This document shows positions 1-6,412 of a DNA stretch of 6,457 bases, one piece after another (position 1 is the first letter of the stretch; every line of letters starts with the position of its first letter). The stretch spans positions 1 through 6,457 of the forward strand of contig DATEGY010000208.1 in NCBI GenBank assembly GCA_035279865.1, given 5' to 3'. A program made the translations under genes and the position numbers. Source of the stretch: 40CM-2-70-7 sp035279865 (lineage in GTDB: Bacteria; Gemmatimonadota; Gemmatimonadetes; Gemmatimonadales; GWC2-71-9). The notes under the pieces were generated by a model. That model ran no database searches. It worked only from the letters and a program-made list of their open reading frames with translations, and had not been told where the DNA came from.

Positions 1-25
1 GGGGCGCATCCGGAACTCAACCACT

Positions 26-30
26 AAGGA
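26..30 (+). promoter_or_regulatory. Ribosome binding site of the epimerase gene
   Basis: AAGGA lies 12 bases before the ATG at 43. The spacing is longer than ideal, but it is the only purine-rich match in the 42-base leader and supports the ATG at 43 as the start. Confidence 0.5.
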
Positions 31-42
31 ACGCATTCGATC

Positions 43-987
43 ATGCCGCGACGGGTTCTGGTGACAGGTGGTGCAGGCTTCATCGGCTCACACGTGGCGG
101 ACGCTCATCTCGCCGCCGGCGACGACGTCACGATTCTCGACAACCTTTCCAGTGGCCGGCGGGAGAACCTGCCGCGCAAAGCCACGTTTGTGGAAGCGGA
201 CGTCCGGTCTCCGGAAGCCCGGGAGCTCCTGGCGACGGGCGGCTTCACGGTGCTGAATCACCACGCCGCGCAGATGGACGTGCGGCGCTCGGTCGAGGAC
301 CCCGTGTTCGACGCCGGAGTGAACGTCGTGGGACTGCTGAATCTCCTGGAGGGGGCGCGCGCCGGTGGGGTCAAACGGGTAGTCTTCGCCTCCTCCGGCG
401 GTACGGTGTACGGGGAAGGGGAGAAGCTGCCGTTCTCCGAGCCCGATCCGAAACTGCCCACGTCTCCTTATGGGACCGCCAAGCTCGCTTCCGAGTACTA
501 TCTGGCGACGTTTTCCCTGCTGTACGGGATCGAGGCCGCGGTACTGCGCTACAGCAACGTGTACGGTCCGCGGCAGAACCCGCACGGCGAGGCGGGGGTC
601 GTCGCGATTTTCTCGAGCCGCATCGCCGGGGGAGAGCCGATTACCATTTTCGGTGACGGCGGGCAGACGCGAGACATGGTGTACGCGCTGGACGTCGCCG
701 AGGCCAACGTGCGGGCGGCCAGTGCCGCTCTGCCGCCCCTCGCCAATCTCGACTCACGGGCCTGGAACATCGGAACCGGAGTGGAGACGTCGGTCAACCG
801 TCTGGCGGAGCTCCTGGCGGAAGGCGCCGGGAAACAGGCGACCATCAAGCGGGCGCCGGCGCGGGCCGGCGAGATTCTCCGCTCGTCCCTGGCGACGGAC
901 AAGGCCGCCCGGGAGCTCGGTTGGCGTCCCCGGACCCCCCTGGCGGAGGGCCTGCGGGCCACGATTCGCTCAATCATGGAGGCGTGA
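43..987 (+). CDS. NAD-dependent sugar-nucleotide epimerase/dehydratase (extended SDR, UDP-glucose 4-epimerase-like)
   Basis: The 314-residue protein has the usual length of a GalE-type extended short-chain dehydrogenase and should act in the cytoplasm on a nucleotide-activated sugar for surface polysaccharide or LPS. Seen directly: the Rossmann motif TGGAGFIGSH at residues 8-17 (G9, G12, G15), then D33 in ILDNLSSG, an acidic residue typical of NAD(H) binding. SSGGTVYG at 117-124 supplies the active-site Ser region, and Y143 and K147 in YGTAK form the catalytic YxxxK. RYSNVYGPRQ at 169-178 and the GDGGQTRD stretch at 204-211 are typical of sugar-nucleotide binding in this family. Substrate specificity (4-epimerase, 4,6-dehydratase or other) cannot be read from these motifs, so no gene symbol is given. 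Its stop is one base before the tolQ start, and the tolQ ribosome binding site lies inside its last codons, so the two are probably co-transcribed. It has no known part in Tol function. Confidence 0.9.
   Translation: MPRRVLVTGGAGFIGSHVADAHLAAGDDVTILDNLSSGRRENLPRKATFVEADVRSPEARELLATGGFTVLNHHAAQMDVRRSVEDPVFDAGVNVVGLLNLLEGARAGGVKRVVFASSGGTVYGEGEKLPFSEPDPKLPTSPYGTAKLASEYYLATFSLLYGIEAAVLRYSNVYGPRQNPHGEAGVVAIFSSRIAGGEPITIFGDGGQTRDMVYALDVAEANVRAASAALPPLANLDSRAWNIGTGVETSVNRLAELLAEGAGKQATIKRAPARAGEILRSSLATDKAARELGWRPRTPLAEGLRATIRSIMEA
978..982 (+). promoter_or_regulatory. Ribosome binding site setting the TolQ start
   Basis: GGAGG, a full anti-16S match, ends 6 bases before GTG 989. It lies within the last codons of the epimerase gene. 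The reading frame stays open far upstream, so this site decides the start: GTG 989, giving a normal-length TolQ, rather than an earlier codon inside the epimerase gene. Confidence 0.8.
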
Positions 988-988
988 C

Positions 989-1702
989 GTGTTGCTGCAG
1001 CTCGGGCGGGCCGTCCCCACCACGCCGTGGGAGCTGGTACTCACCTCGAGTCGCGAGACCAAGGTCGTCCTCGTGGTCCTCGTCCTCTTCTCCCTCGCGT
1101 CCTGGTACATCATCGCCCTCAAGTGGTGGCAGTTCCGGCGGCTCCGGGGTCAGGCCGACCGCTTCATGGTCGAGATCGAAAAAGCCCAGCGGCTGGAGGA
1201 TGCGCACCACGCGGCCATGCGGCTCCAGCCGTCCCCCTACCGGCGGGTACTCCTCGAGGGCATCCACTTCTTCTCCGAGCTCAAGCCGGGAACCTTGAAA
1301 CGGGATCCGGCGGCGCCCCCCTCGACGCTGACACCGACACAGCTCGAAGCCCTGCGCATGATGTTGTCCAAGGAGGTCGCCGCCGAGCGGGACGCGGCCG
1401 CCCGCTTCCTTCCCTGGCTGGCCACCTTCGGCTCGGTCTCTCCGCTCCTGGGTCTCCTGGGCACCGTGCTCGGCGTGATGGACGCGTTCATCGGCATCGC
1501 GGCCGGCGGGTCGGGCAACATCGGCGCGGTCGCGCCGGGCGTCGCCGAAGCGCTCGTCACCACCGTCGCGGGGCTGGCGGTGGCGGTCCCCGCGGTGATG
1601 GCCTACAACCTGTTCGTGAACCGCCTGGGCCTCTTCGCGGGAGAGCTCGAAGGCTTCGCCCAGGAGATCATCGGTACCATGGCACGGGAAGGGCGGCTCT
1701 AG
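989..1702 (+). CDS. tolQ: TolQ, proton-channel subunit of the Tol-Pal system (MotA/TolQ/ExbB family)
   Basis: Inner-membrane protein of 237 residues that with TolR forms the proton-driven motor energising TolA. Three membrane segments are visible at about 26-44, 141-171 and 186-209. A cytoplasmic loop of about 95 residues between the first two is the family topology. The family signature is clear: PLLGLLGTVLGVMDAF at 152-167 and APGVAEALVTTVAGLAVAVP at 182-201. T159 and T192 match the pore-lining threonines T145 and T178 of E. coli TolQ. The start is GTG, chosen from the strong GGAGG 6 bases upstream. TolR follows after 3 bases. ExbB is the main alternative, but the tolB-pal-cpoB neighbourhood favours TolQ. 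Confidence 0.95.
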   Translation: MLLQLGRAVPTTPWELVLTSSRETKVVLVVLVLFSLASWYIIALKWWQFRRLRGQADRFMVEIEKAQRLEDAHHAAMRLQPSPYRRVLLEGIHFFSELKPGTLKRDPAAPPSTLTPTQLEALRMMLSKEVAAERDAAARFLPWLATFGSVSPLLGLLGTVLGVMDAFIGIAAGGSGNIGAVAPGVAEALVTTVAGLAVAVPAVMAYNLFVNRLGLFAGELEGFAQEIIGTMAREGRL

Positions 1703-1705
1703 GGC

Positions 1706-2146
1706 ATGGCGGGCGGCCTCCTCTCGGGAGGCGGGGGACTCCGCGGCCGCGGTGAGCTGCCACTCAACGCGGACATCAACGTCACGTCGCTTGTGGACGT
1801 GGCGTTCGTCCTGCTGATCATCTTCATGATCACCGCGCCCATCATGCAGGGCGGGGTGGACGTGCGCCTTCCGCATGCCGCCGCGAAGCCCCTCGAGCCG
1901 AACCAGGGGCTCATCGTCACCATCGACCGGTCCGGCTCGATCTTTCTGGACCAGTCCCCCCTCACGTACGCCGAGTTCAAGGCCACCTTCGCCGCCTTTG
2001 TGCGGAGCAAACACCCGTCCGGCGTGTACCTCCGGGCGGACCAGCAGGTGGCCTATGGAACGGTGGTACAGGTGCTGGCAGTGATCCGGGAATCGGGGGT
2101 CTCGGACGTCGGGCTCGTCGCCGAACCGGAGTCCGTAAGCAAGTGA
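1706..2146 (+). CDS. tolR: TolR, proton-channel partner of TolQ (ExbD/TolR family)
   Basis: The protein has 146 residues: a Gly-rich cytoplasmic tail (1-20), one membrane segment (about 29-45) and a periplasmic domain (about 50-140). The segment INVTSLVDVAFVLLIIFMIT carries D31, the equivalent of the protonatable D23 of E. coli TolR that couples proton flow to motion. TAPIMQGGVDVRLP after the helix is typical of the family, and the periplasmic part has the expected ExbD pattern (GLIVTIDRSGSIFLD, then YLRADQQVAYGTVVQVL). It starts 3 bases after the tolQ stop and overlaps the next gene by 4 bases, so translation of the three is probably coupled. ExbD is an alternative name, but context supports TolR. 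Confidence 0.94.
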   Translation: MAGGLLSGGGGLRGRGELPLNADINVTSLVDVAFVLLIIFMITAPIMQGGVDVRLPHAAAKPLEPNQGLIVTIDRSGSIFLDQSPLTYAEFKATFAAFVRSKHPSGVYLRADQQVAYGTVVQVLAVIRESGVSDVGLVAEPESVSK

Positions 2147-2829
2147 GCCGCCGGGCCCGCGCGCCGGGGCACGTCGGCATCGGCCTGGTCGGCACGATCG
2201 CGGTGCACGGGCTCGCGGTGTCGTTCGTCGTCGTCGCGGCACGCCATGCGCAGGCGGTGACGCCGCCCACGTATGCGGTGCGTCTCGTCGCCGCGCCGGA
2301 CCCGACACCGGATCAGCGGAAAGCCCCGGACGTGGTCCAGCGCGAGGCAGCGACCCCGCCGACCCCGGCGCCGCCGACGAAGAAGCCGGTTTCCGCGCCG
2401 AAGCCGGCGCCCGCGCCGCCGCCCAACGCGGACACCAAGAAGCGCGAGGCCGCCCCCCGGACGGCACCGGTGCAGCGGGTCCCCGGTGAGGCCCCGTCCA
2501 CGGGACACGACGTCGCGACGGTCAGCACCGAAGGGCAGGAGTTTCCGTATCCGGAGTACCTGCAGAACATCGTCTCGCAGGTCCTCCGGCGCTGGCAGCG
2601 GCCCGATCAAAGCACGCCGCTCGAGGCCGAGGTGTCGTTCTTCGTCCACAAGGATGGGTCGGTGACGGGACTGCAGTTCACCAAGCGGTCGGGCAACTTC
2701 GCATTCGATCTGGAAGCGGAAGGCGCGGTCGAATCCGCGGGGCAGACCAAGGCGTTCGGCGCGCTGCCGGACGGCTGGAATCAGGACGTGCTCTTCGTCC
2801 GGTTCTACTTCTCCGGGGTGCGTCAATGA
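2143..2829 (+). CDS. tolA: TolA/TonB-like energy transducer, short form
   Basis: Predicted to be anchored in the inner membrane, contact TolQR and carry force to TolB/Pal. The 228 residues are laid out as follows: a basic N-terminus, one membrane helix at about 12-34, a Pro/Ala/Lys-rich linker at about 51-115, and a C-terminal TonB_C/TolA-III-like domain at about 132-226. T18 and H22 in the helix align with the S18/H22 pair of the E. coli TolA SHLS motif that contacts TolQ. The C-terminal domain shows the expected helix (EYLQNIVSQVLRRWQRP) followed by strands around VSFFVHKDGSVTGLQF and VRFYFSG. It is far shorter than E. coli TolA (about 420 residues) and lacks the long helical domain II. The GTG start overlaps the tolR stop as GTGA, and its own stop overlaps the tolB start as ATGA. 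It could equally be annotated TonB; the role is assigned from position between tolR and tolB. Confidence 0.85.
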   Translation: MSRRARAPGHVGIGLVGTIAVHGLAVSFVVVAARHAQAVTPPTYAVRLVAAPDPTPDQRKAPDVVQREAATPPTPAPPTKKPVSAPKPAPAPPPNADTKKREAAPRTAPVQRVPGEAPSTGHDVATVSTEGQEFPYPEYLQNIVSQVLRRWQRPDQSTPLEAEVSFFVHKDGSVTGLQFTKRSGNFAFDLEAEGAVESAGQTKAFGALPDGWNQDVLFVRFYFSGVRQ

Positions 2830-4217
2830 AGACGGACAGACGGGCAGAGGGTCGGACGGGCAGAGCGCTTCAGTGGCTCGCGCTGCTTCTGCTCGTCTGC
2901 CCGGCTGCCCGTCTGTCTGCTCAGGATTCCACTGTCGATCGCGGCGTCCGGATCGGGATCACCTACCGCCCCGGCGTCCGTCCCGGGCTGGTGGTGCTGC
3001 CGGTGTCGGCGGGCTCCCTCGACTCGGTACGGGCGATCGTCGCCCGGGACCTCGACTACTCGGACCGGTACGAGGTGATCACGCTCCCCGGGGGCGATTC
3101 GCTCGACCCGGGGCCGTCCGGGCCGTCCGGGACGCCCACGAGTCACACCGCGACCCGCCTCGCAGGGCTCAACTATTCGCTCTACCAGGCCCTGGGCGCC
3201 GACTTCGCGGTGCAGTTCCGCACCAGTGCCGACTCGGTGGTGTTGCTGCTGCACGACGTTACGGCCGGCGCGGTCCGGCGGTCCTTCACCGCGCGTCTGC
3301 CCGCACCGGGCGATGCCGGGTACCGGATGGCGGTGCACCGCCTCGCCGATCTGGTGATCCAGGCCTCCCTCGGCGCGGTCGGGACGTCCGCGACGCGGAT
3401 TCTCTTCGTGAAAGACAAGCATGTGTGGTCGGTGGACCAGGACGGCACAAATCTGAAACTGGTGTCCTCGGCCACGAAGGAGGCCCTCTCGCCCGCCTGG
3501 TCCGCGGACGGCAAGAAGGTCGCCTACATGGAGTTCAATGGGGGGCACGGGCAGATCAACCTGCTCGACCTTGCGACCGGAAAGCGTTCCGTGGTGTACG
3601 GAAGCACCGGGAAATACTCGGACTTCACGCCGGCCTTCTCGCCCGACGGGAAGACCATCACGTTCAGCCGGGCCACGGAAGAAGGCACCGACCTGTGGAG
3701 CGTGAACTTTCGCGATGCGTGCTGTCTACAGCGCTTGACCGTGGGTAGGTTTTCTGACAACTTGTCCCCGACCTACAGTCCGGACGGGCGTCGCATCGCC
3801 TTCGTCTCGACCCGCCCGGGTCTGGCGCAGATTTACGTGATGGGCGCCGACGGGACCGATCAACAGCTCTTCGCTCCCTTCGACTATGGTGTTTCCGGGT
3901 CCTCCAACGCGCCCGATTGGTCCCCGGATGGGCTTTCGGTTGCGTTTCACCGTGACGTCGGCGGTACCTTGCAGGTCTTCGTGCTGGACGTCCGCAAGGG
4001 TACGGTGAAACAGTTGACGTCGCTCGGGCGAAACGAAGATCCGACGTGGGCGCCCGACAGCCGCCATGTAGCGTTCGTTTCGGATCGCGCGGGGTACCGG
4101 CAGCTCTGGATCATCGATTTGGAGACCGGCCGCATTCGTCCCCTGCTCCAGCAGAGCGGGGAACGTCTGCCGGCCTGGTCGCCGCGGCTGCCGGAAGCCG
4201 CCTCAGCCACCCCCTGA
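2826..4217 (+). CDS. tolB: TolB, periplasmic beta-propeller of the Tol-Pal system
   Basis: Periplasmic protein that binds Pal and the C-terminal domain of TolA. The 463 residues include a signal peptide with a long basic n-region (1-16), a hydrophobic core (17-28) and probable cleavage after LSA at 30-32. A TolB N-terminal domain spans about 38-190 and a six-bladed propeller about 190-455. Blade motifs recur: WSADGKKVAY (225), FSPDGKTITF (271), YSPDGRRIAF (317), WSPDGLSVAF (365), WAPDSRHVAF (408) and WSP (451). The ATG start overlaps the tolA stop by 4 bases with no strong Shine-Dalgarno, so translation is probably coupled to tolA. No other ATG, GTG or TTG lies between it and the hydrophobic core. 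Oddities: an inverted repeat covers the signal-peptide codons (2835-2917), a 9-bp tandem duplication encodes GPSGPS at 96-101, and adjacent cysteines occur at 299-300. Confidence 0.95.
   Translation: MKTDRRAEGRTGRALQWLALLLLVCPAARLSAQDSTVDRGVRIGITYRPGVRPGLVVLPVSAGSLDSVRAIVARDLDYSDRYEVITLPGGDSLDPGPSGPSGTPTSHTATRLAGLNYSLYQALGADFAVQFRTSADSVVLLLHDVTAGAVRRSFTARLPAPGDAGYRMAVHRLADLVIQASLGAVGTSATRILFVKDKHVWSVDQDGTNLKLVSSATKEALSPAWSADGKKVAYMEFNGGHGQINLLDLATGKRSVVYGSTGKYSDFTPAFSPDGKTITFSRATEEGTDLWSVNFRDACCLQRLTVGRFSDNLSPTYSPDGRRIAFVSTRPGLAQIYVMGADGTDQQLFAPFDYGVSGSSNAPDWSPDGLSVAFHRDVGGTLQVFVLDVRKGTVKQLTSLGRNEDPTWAPDSRHVAFVSDRAGYRQLWIIDLETGRIRPLLQQSGERLPAWSPRLPEAASATP
2835..2917. repeat. Inverted repeat/potential hairpin over the tolB signal-peptide codons
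   Basis: GACAGACGGGCAG at 2835-2847 is perfectly complementary to CTGCCCGTCTGTC at 2905-2917. One G-U and one C-G pair (2834/2918, 2833/2919) extend the stem to 15. A second stem nests inside: 2857-2864 with 2896-2903 (8 bp). GACGGGCAGAG also occurs as a direct repeat at 2839-2849 and 2855-2865. The second copy can pair with 2905-2913 instead (9 bp), giving an alternative fold. The outer stem starts nine bases after the tolB start codon's first base, inside a ribosome's footprint. Whether it regulates translation or is a captured repeat is not shown by the sequence. Confidence 0.75.
3111..3128 (+). repeat. 9-bp tandem duplication in tolB
   Basis: GGGCCGTCC occurs twice back to back, in frame, and encodes Gly-Pro-Ser twice in a probable loop of the TolB N-terminal domain (residues 96-101). 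A slippage-type duplication tolerated in a loop is the simplest reading. Confidence 0.7.
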
Positions 4218-4220
4218 CCT

Positions 4221-4224
4221 GGAG
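4221..4224 (+). promoter_or_regulatory. Ribosome binding site of pal
   Basis: GGAG, 10 bases before the ATG at 4235, in the 17-base gap after the tolB stop. It supports this ATG over upstream in-frame codons that lie inside tolB. Confidence 0.55.
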
Positions 4225-4234
4225 ACCCAAGTCC

Positions 4235-4855
4235 ATGACACGCCTGCAATCGCTGGCCCTGGCGACGCTTGTGACGGCGATGGCCGTCGCCGCCTGCGGC
4301 AAGAAGCCCGACACCACGCCGACCCCGGTCGCGACCGGACCCGACTCGGCCGAGCTGGCCAAGCGCCGTGCCGATTCGATCGCCGCCGCGCAGGCCGACA
4401 GCCTCGCGAAGGCGCGGGCTCTGGCCGACAGTATCGCCCGTGCGGCCGCCGCCGATTCCGCCGCCGCCGCGGCTCGCGCCGGTGACGAGGTGCGGTCGAT
4501 GCTGGCGACCATGATCCACTTCGAGTTCAACAAGGCCGAGATTCAGGGGGCGGATCAATCGCTCCTCGATCAGAAAATCGCCATCCTCCAGAAGAACCCC
4601 GGCCTCCGGATCCAGATCGCCGGCAACTGCGACGAGCGCGGATCCCAGGAGTACAACCTGGCCCTCGGGAACCGCCGCGCCAACGCCGCGAAACAGTATC
4701 TGGTGACGCACGGCATCGACGCCGGCCGCATCGAGACGGTGTCGAACGGCGAAGAGCGTCCGCTCGACCCCGGACACACCGAAGACGCCTGGGCCAAGAA
4801 CCGGCGCGATGAGTTTTCCATCCTCGCGGGTGGCGACGCCCTGGTGAAGCCGTAA
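4235..4855 (+). CDS. pal: Pal, peptidoglycan-associated outer-membrane lipoprotein
   Basis: Outer-membrane lipoprotein that binds peptidoglycan and, through TolB/TolA, ties the outer membrane to the wall. The 206 residues begin with a lipoprotein signal peptide whose lipobox VAAC places the lipidated cysteine at C21. G22 at +2 carries no inner-membrane retention signal of the E. coli type. An Ala-rich linker (about 37-86) with Asp-Ser pairs at 37, 47, 55, 65 and 74 looks helical. The OmpA_C domain spans about 92-198: IHFEFNKAEI (94-103), GNCDERGS (130-137) and NLALGNRRANA (141-151). D133 and R148 match the Asp/Arg pair that holds diaminopimelate in OmpA/Pal domains. The ATG was chosen because it gives a proper signal peptide and has GGAG upstream; earlier in-frame codons overlap tolB. 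It lies 17 bases after tolB and 2 bases before cpoB. Confidence 0.95.
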   Translation: MTRLQSLALATLVTAMAVAACGKKPDTTPTPVATGPDSAELAKRRADSIAAAQADSLAKARALADSIARAAAADSAAAAARAGDEVRSMLATMIHFEFNKAEIQGADQSLLDQKIAILQKNPGLRIQIAGNCDERGSQEYNLALGNRRANAAKQYLVTHGIDAGRIETVSNGEERPLDPGHTEDAWAKNRRDEFSILAGGDALVKP

Positions 4856-4857
4856 GA

Positions 4858-5631
4858 GTGGTTCGCAGAACCGCGCGACACCTCGCGCTCCTCGGCCTCG
4901 GGATGACCGCCGGATGCGCCCTCAAGGGCGACGTCCGGAAGGTCGGTCTCGAGGTCGAGGCTCTTCAGGCGCAGGTGACCCGTTCCGATTCGGTGCGTCG
5001 CGCGGAGCGGGACAGCGTCCTGGCGGCCATCACGGCCGTCCAGCAGACGCTCACCACGCAGCAGAACTATCTGGTGCAGATGCGGGGCGACGCGAAGAAC
5101 GACCACCTCAACATCAACCAGCAGCTGGTGAGCGTGCAGGAGCTCACGGGCCAGAGCCAGCAGCGGCTGTCGGAGCTCCGCTCGCAGATCGAGCAGCGCG
5201 CCGCGCAGCCGGTGCCGGCACCCGACACGGGCCGGGGTCCCGCACCGAGCGTTTCGGGGGCCAGCGCGGATCAGATGTACGACGCCTCGCTGCAGCAATA
5301 CCGGAAGGGCAGCGTGGCGACGGCGCGGATGGGGTTCCGGGCGTTCCTCCAGTCCTTCCCGACGGACCCGCGGGCCGCCGACGCCTTCTTCTATATCGGA
5401 GAGAGTTTCGGTGAGCAGCAGCCCGATTCCGCCACGCCGGTGTATGCACAGCTCGTGAAGAGCTACCCCAACTCCATCCGGGCGCCCACCGCGCTCTACA
5501 AGCTCGGCCTCCTCTCCGAAAAGTCGGACAAGGCGCAGGCCCGGACGTACTACAACCGGGTGATCGCGGGGTACCCGCGTTCGGACGAGGCCAACCTCGC
5601 CCGCATCCGGCTTCAGGCACTCGGGCGCTAG
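4858..5631 (+). CDS. cpoB: CpoB/YbgF, Tol-associated TPR protein, predicted lipoprotein
   Basis: Periplasmic accessory of the Tol-Pal machine; in E. coli CpoB coordinates outer-membrane constriction with PBP1B-driven wall synthesis. The 257 residues start with a short basic/hydrophobic signal ending in the lipobox TAGC (C20), so the protein is probably lipid-anchored. A Gln-rich, probably coiled-coil segment follows at about 27-116, then a Pro-rich hinge at 117-135. TPR repeats fill about 138-250: YDASLQQYRKGSVATARMGF, then AFFYIGESF...YAQLVKSYPNS, then ALYKLGLL...YYNRVIAGYP. This order matches the YbgF family. The start is GTG, 2 bases after the pal stop, with only a weak ribosome site, so coupling to pal is likely. 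The E. coli protein has an ordinary cleavable signal, so the lipobox is a difference worth noting. Confidence 0.9.
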   Translation: MVRRTARHLALLGLGMTAGCALKGDVRKVGLEVEALQAQVTRSDSVRRAERDSVLAAITAVQQTLTTQQNYLVQMRGDAKNDHLNINQQLVSVQELTGQSQQRLSELRSQIEQRAAQPVPAPDTGRGPAPSVSGASADQMYDASLQQYRKGSVATARMGFRAFLQSFPTDPRAADAFFYIGESFGEQQPDSATPVYAQLVKSYPNSIRAPTALYKLGLLSEKSDKAQARTYYNRVIAGYPRSDEANLARIRLQALGR

Positions 5632-5641
5632 CCCGGCCCCC

Positions 5642-6412
5642 GTGGCCGATACTCCTGCCCGCGGCGAGATGCCGTTCCTCGAGCACCTCGAGGAGCTCCG
5701 GTGGCGTCTCCTCCGGAGCGCCATCGCGCTGGTCATCGGATCCGTCGTCGGCTGGGTCGTGGTCACGCACTACGACGTGCTGGGCATCCTCATGCGGCCC
5801 ATCGCCGCCGCGCTCCCCACCCACAAGCTGATGGTCACCGGGCCCGCCGAGGGCTTTTTCATCACGATGAAGCTGGCGGTGGCCGTGGGGCTGGTGCTCG
5901 CCTCGCCGGTCCTCATCTACCAGGCGTGGGCGTTTCTGGTGCCGGCCCTCTACGACCGGGAACGCCGGGTCATCGTGCCGTCGCTGATCGCGGGCGTCGT
6001 CCTCTTCGCGGCGGGCGCGGCCGCGGCCTACTTCCTGGTGCTCCCGCGGGCCCTCGACATGCTCCTCTCGTTCCAGCGCGAGCATCTCGAGCCGATCATC
6101 ACCGCCGACCGCTACTTCTCCTTCGCCATTCCGCTCGTGCTCGCCTTCGGGGGCATCACCGAGCTGCCCCTCGTGATGATCATCCTCGCCGGGTTCGGCC
6201 TGGTGAACGCCAGGTTCCTGGCGCGGAACCGGCGGTACGCCCTGGTGGTCGCGGCCTTGATCGGTGCGTTCCTGGCCCCCCCGGATGCGCTCTCGATGAT
6301 CGTCATGATGGTCCCCATGCTGCTCCTGTACGAGATCAGCATCTGGTGCGTCTGGATCGTGGGGCGCCGCCGGACCCGCGAAGCGGCGGAGGCGGCGGCG
6401 GGCGGGACGTGA
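5642..6412 (+). CDS. tatC: TatC, twin-arginine translocase receptor subunit
   Basis: Inner-membrane protein that recognises twin-arginine signal peptides and, with TatA/B proteins, exports folded proteins. Of 256 residues, six membrane segments are visible at about 24-44, 74-95, 108-133, 157-183, 198-213 and 215-235. Signature motifs are FLEHLEELRWRL (12-23), YQAWAFLVPALYDRERR (93-109), FGGITELP (169-176) and LAPPDALS (211-218). F98, E107, E174 and D215 correspond to E. coli TatC F94, E103, E170 and D211, including the signal-peptide-binding glutamate. The GTG at 5642 is used because homologues usually have a few residues before the (E)MPFLEHLEELR motif. ATG 5669, nine codons on, is an alternative and neither has a clear ribosome site. 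It starts 10 bases after cpoB. No tatA or tatB is in the window. Confidence 0.95.
   Translation: MADTPARGEMPFLEHLEELRWRLLRSAIALVIGSVVGWVVVTHYDVLGILMRPIAAALPTHKLMVTGPAEGFFITMKLAVAVGLVLASPVLIYQAWAFLVPALYDRERRVIVPSLIAGVVLFAAGAAAAYFLVLPRALDMLLSFQREHLEPIITADRYFSFAIPLVLAFGGITELPLVMIILAGFGLVNARFLARNRRYALVVAALIGAFLAPPDALSMIVMMVPMLLLYEISIWCVWIVGRRRTREAAEAAAGGT

Noticed and set aside
1..27. Possible 3' end of an upstream gene (frame 1 is open from the window edge to TAA at 25-27)
   Set aside because: Only eight codons are visible and the other two frames are also open through this stretch, so a coding call cannot be supported, although a stop there would fit the tight operon spacing.
470..988. Extension of TolQ upstream to an ATG at 470
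   Set aside because: That part lies in another frame of the epimerase gene, is Arg/Pro/Ser-rich and has no family similarity; the GGAGG at 978-982 marks GTG 989 as the start.
974..2467. Long minus-strand ORF of 497 codons opposite tolQ, tolR and tolA
   Set aside because: It is a mirror of GC-rich coding sequence. It crosses three well-supported genes, is low-complexity and rich in Arg/Gly/Pro/Glu/Asp, and shows no recognisable domain.
4046..4234. Extension of Pal upstream to an ATG at 4046
   Set aside because: It overlaps the end of tolB in another frame and would bury the lipoprotein signal peptide; ATG 4235 gives a proper signal and lipobox.
4570..5766. Minus-strand ORF of 398 codons opposite pal, cpoB and the start of tatC
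   Set aside because: Same GC-bias shadow: it spans three conserved genes on the other strand and has no recognisable motif.
5144..6085. Minus-strand ORF of 313 codons opposite cpoB and tatC
   Set aside because: Highly charged, His/Arg/Glu-rich translation typical of the reverse complement of membrane-protein codons; no domain seen.
6370..6406. GC-rich run at the end of tatC considered as a terminator
   Set aside because: No stem followed by a T-run is present, and the sequence encodes the charged/Ala-Gly tail of TatC before an overlapping next gene.
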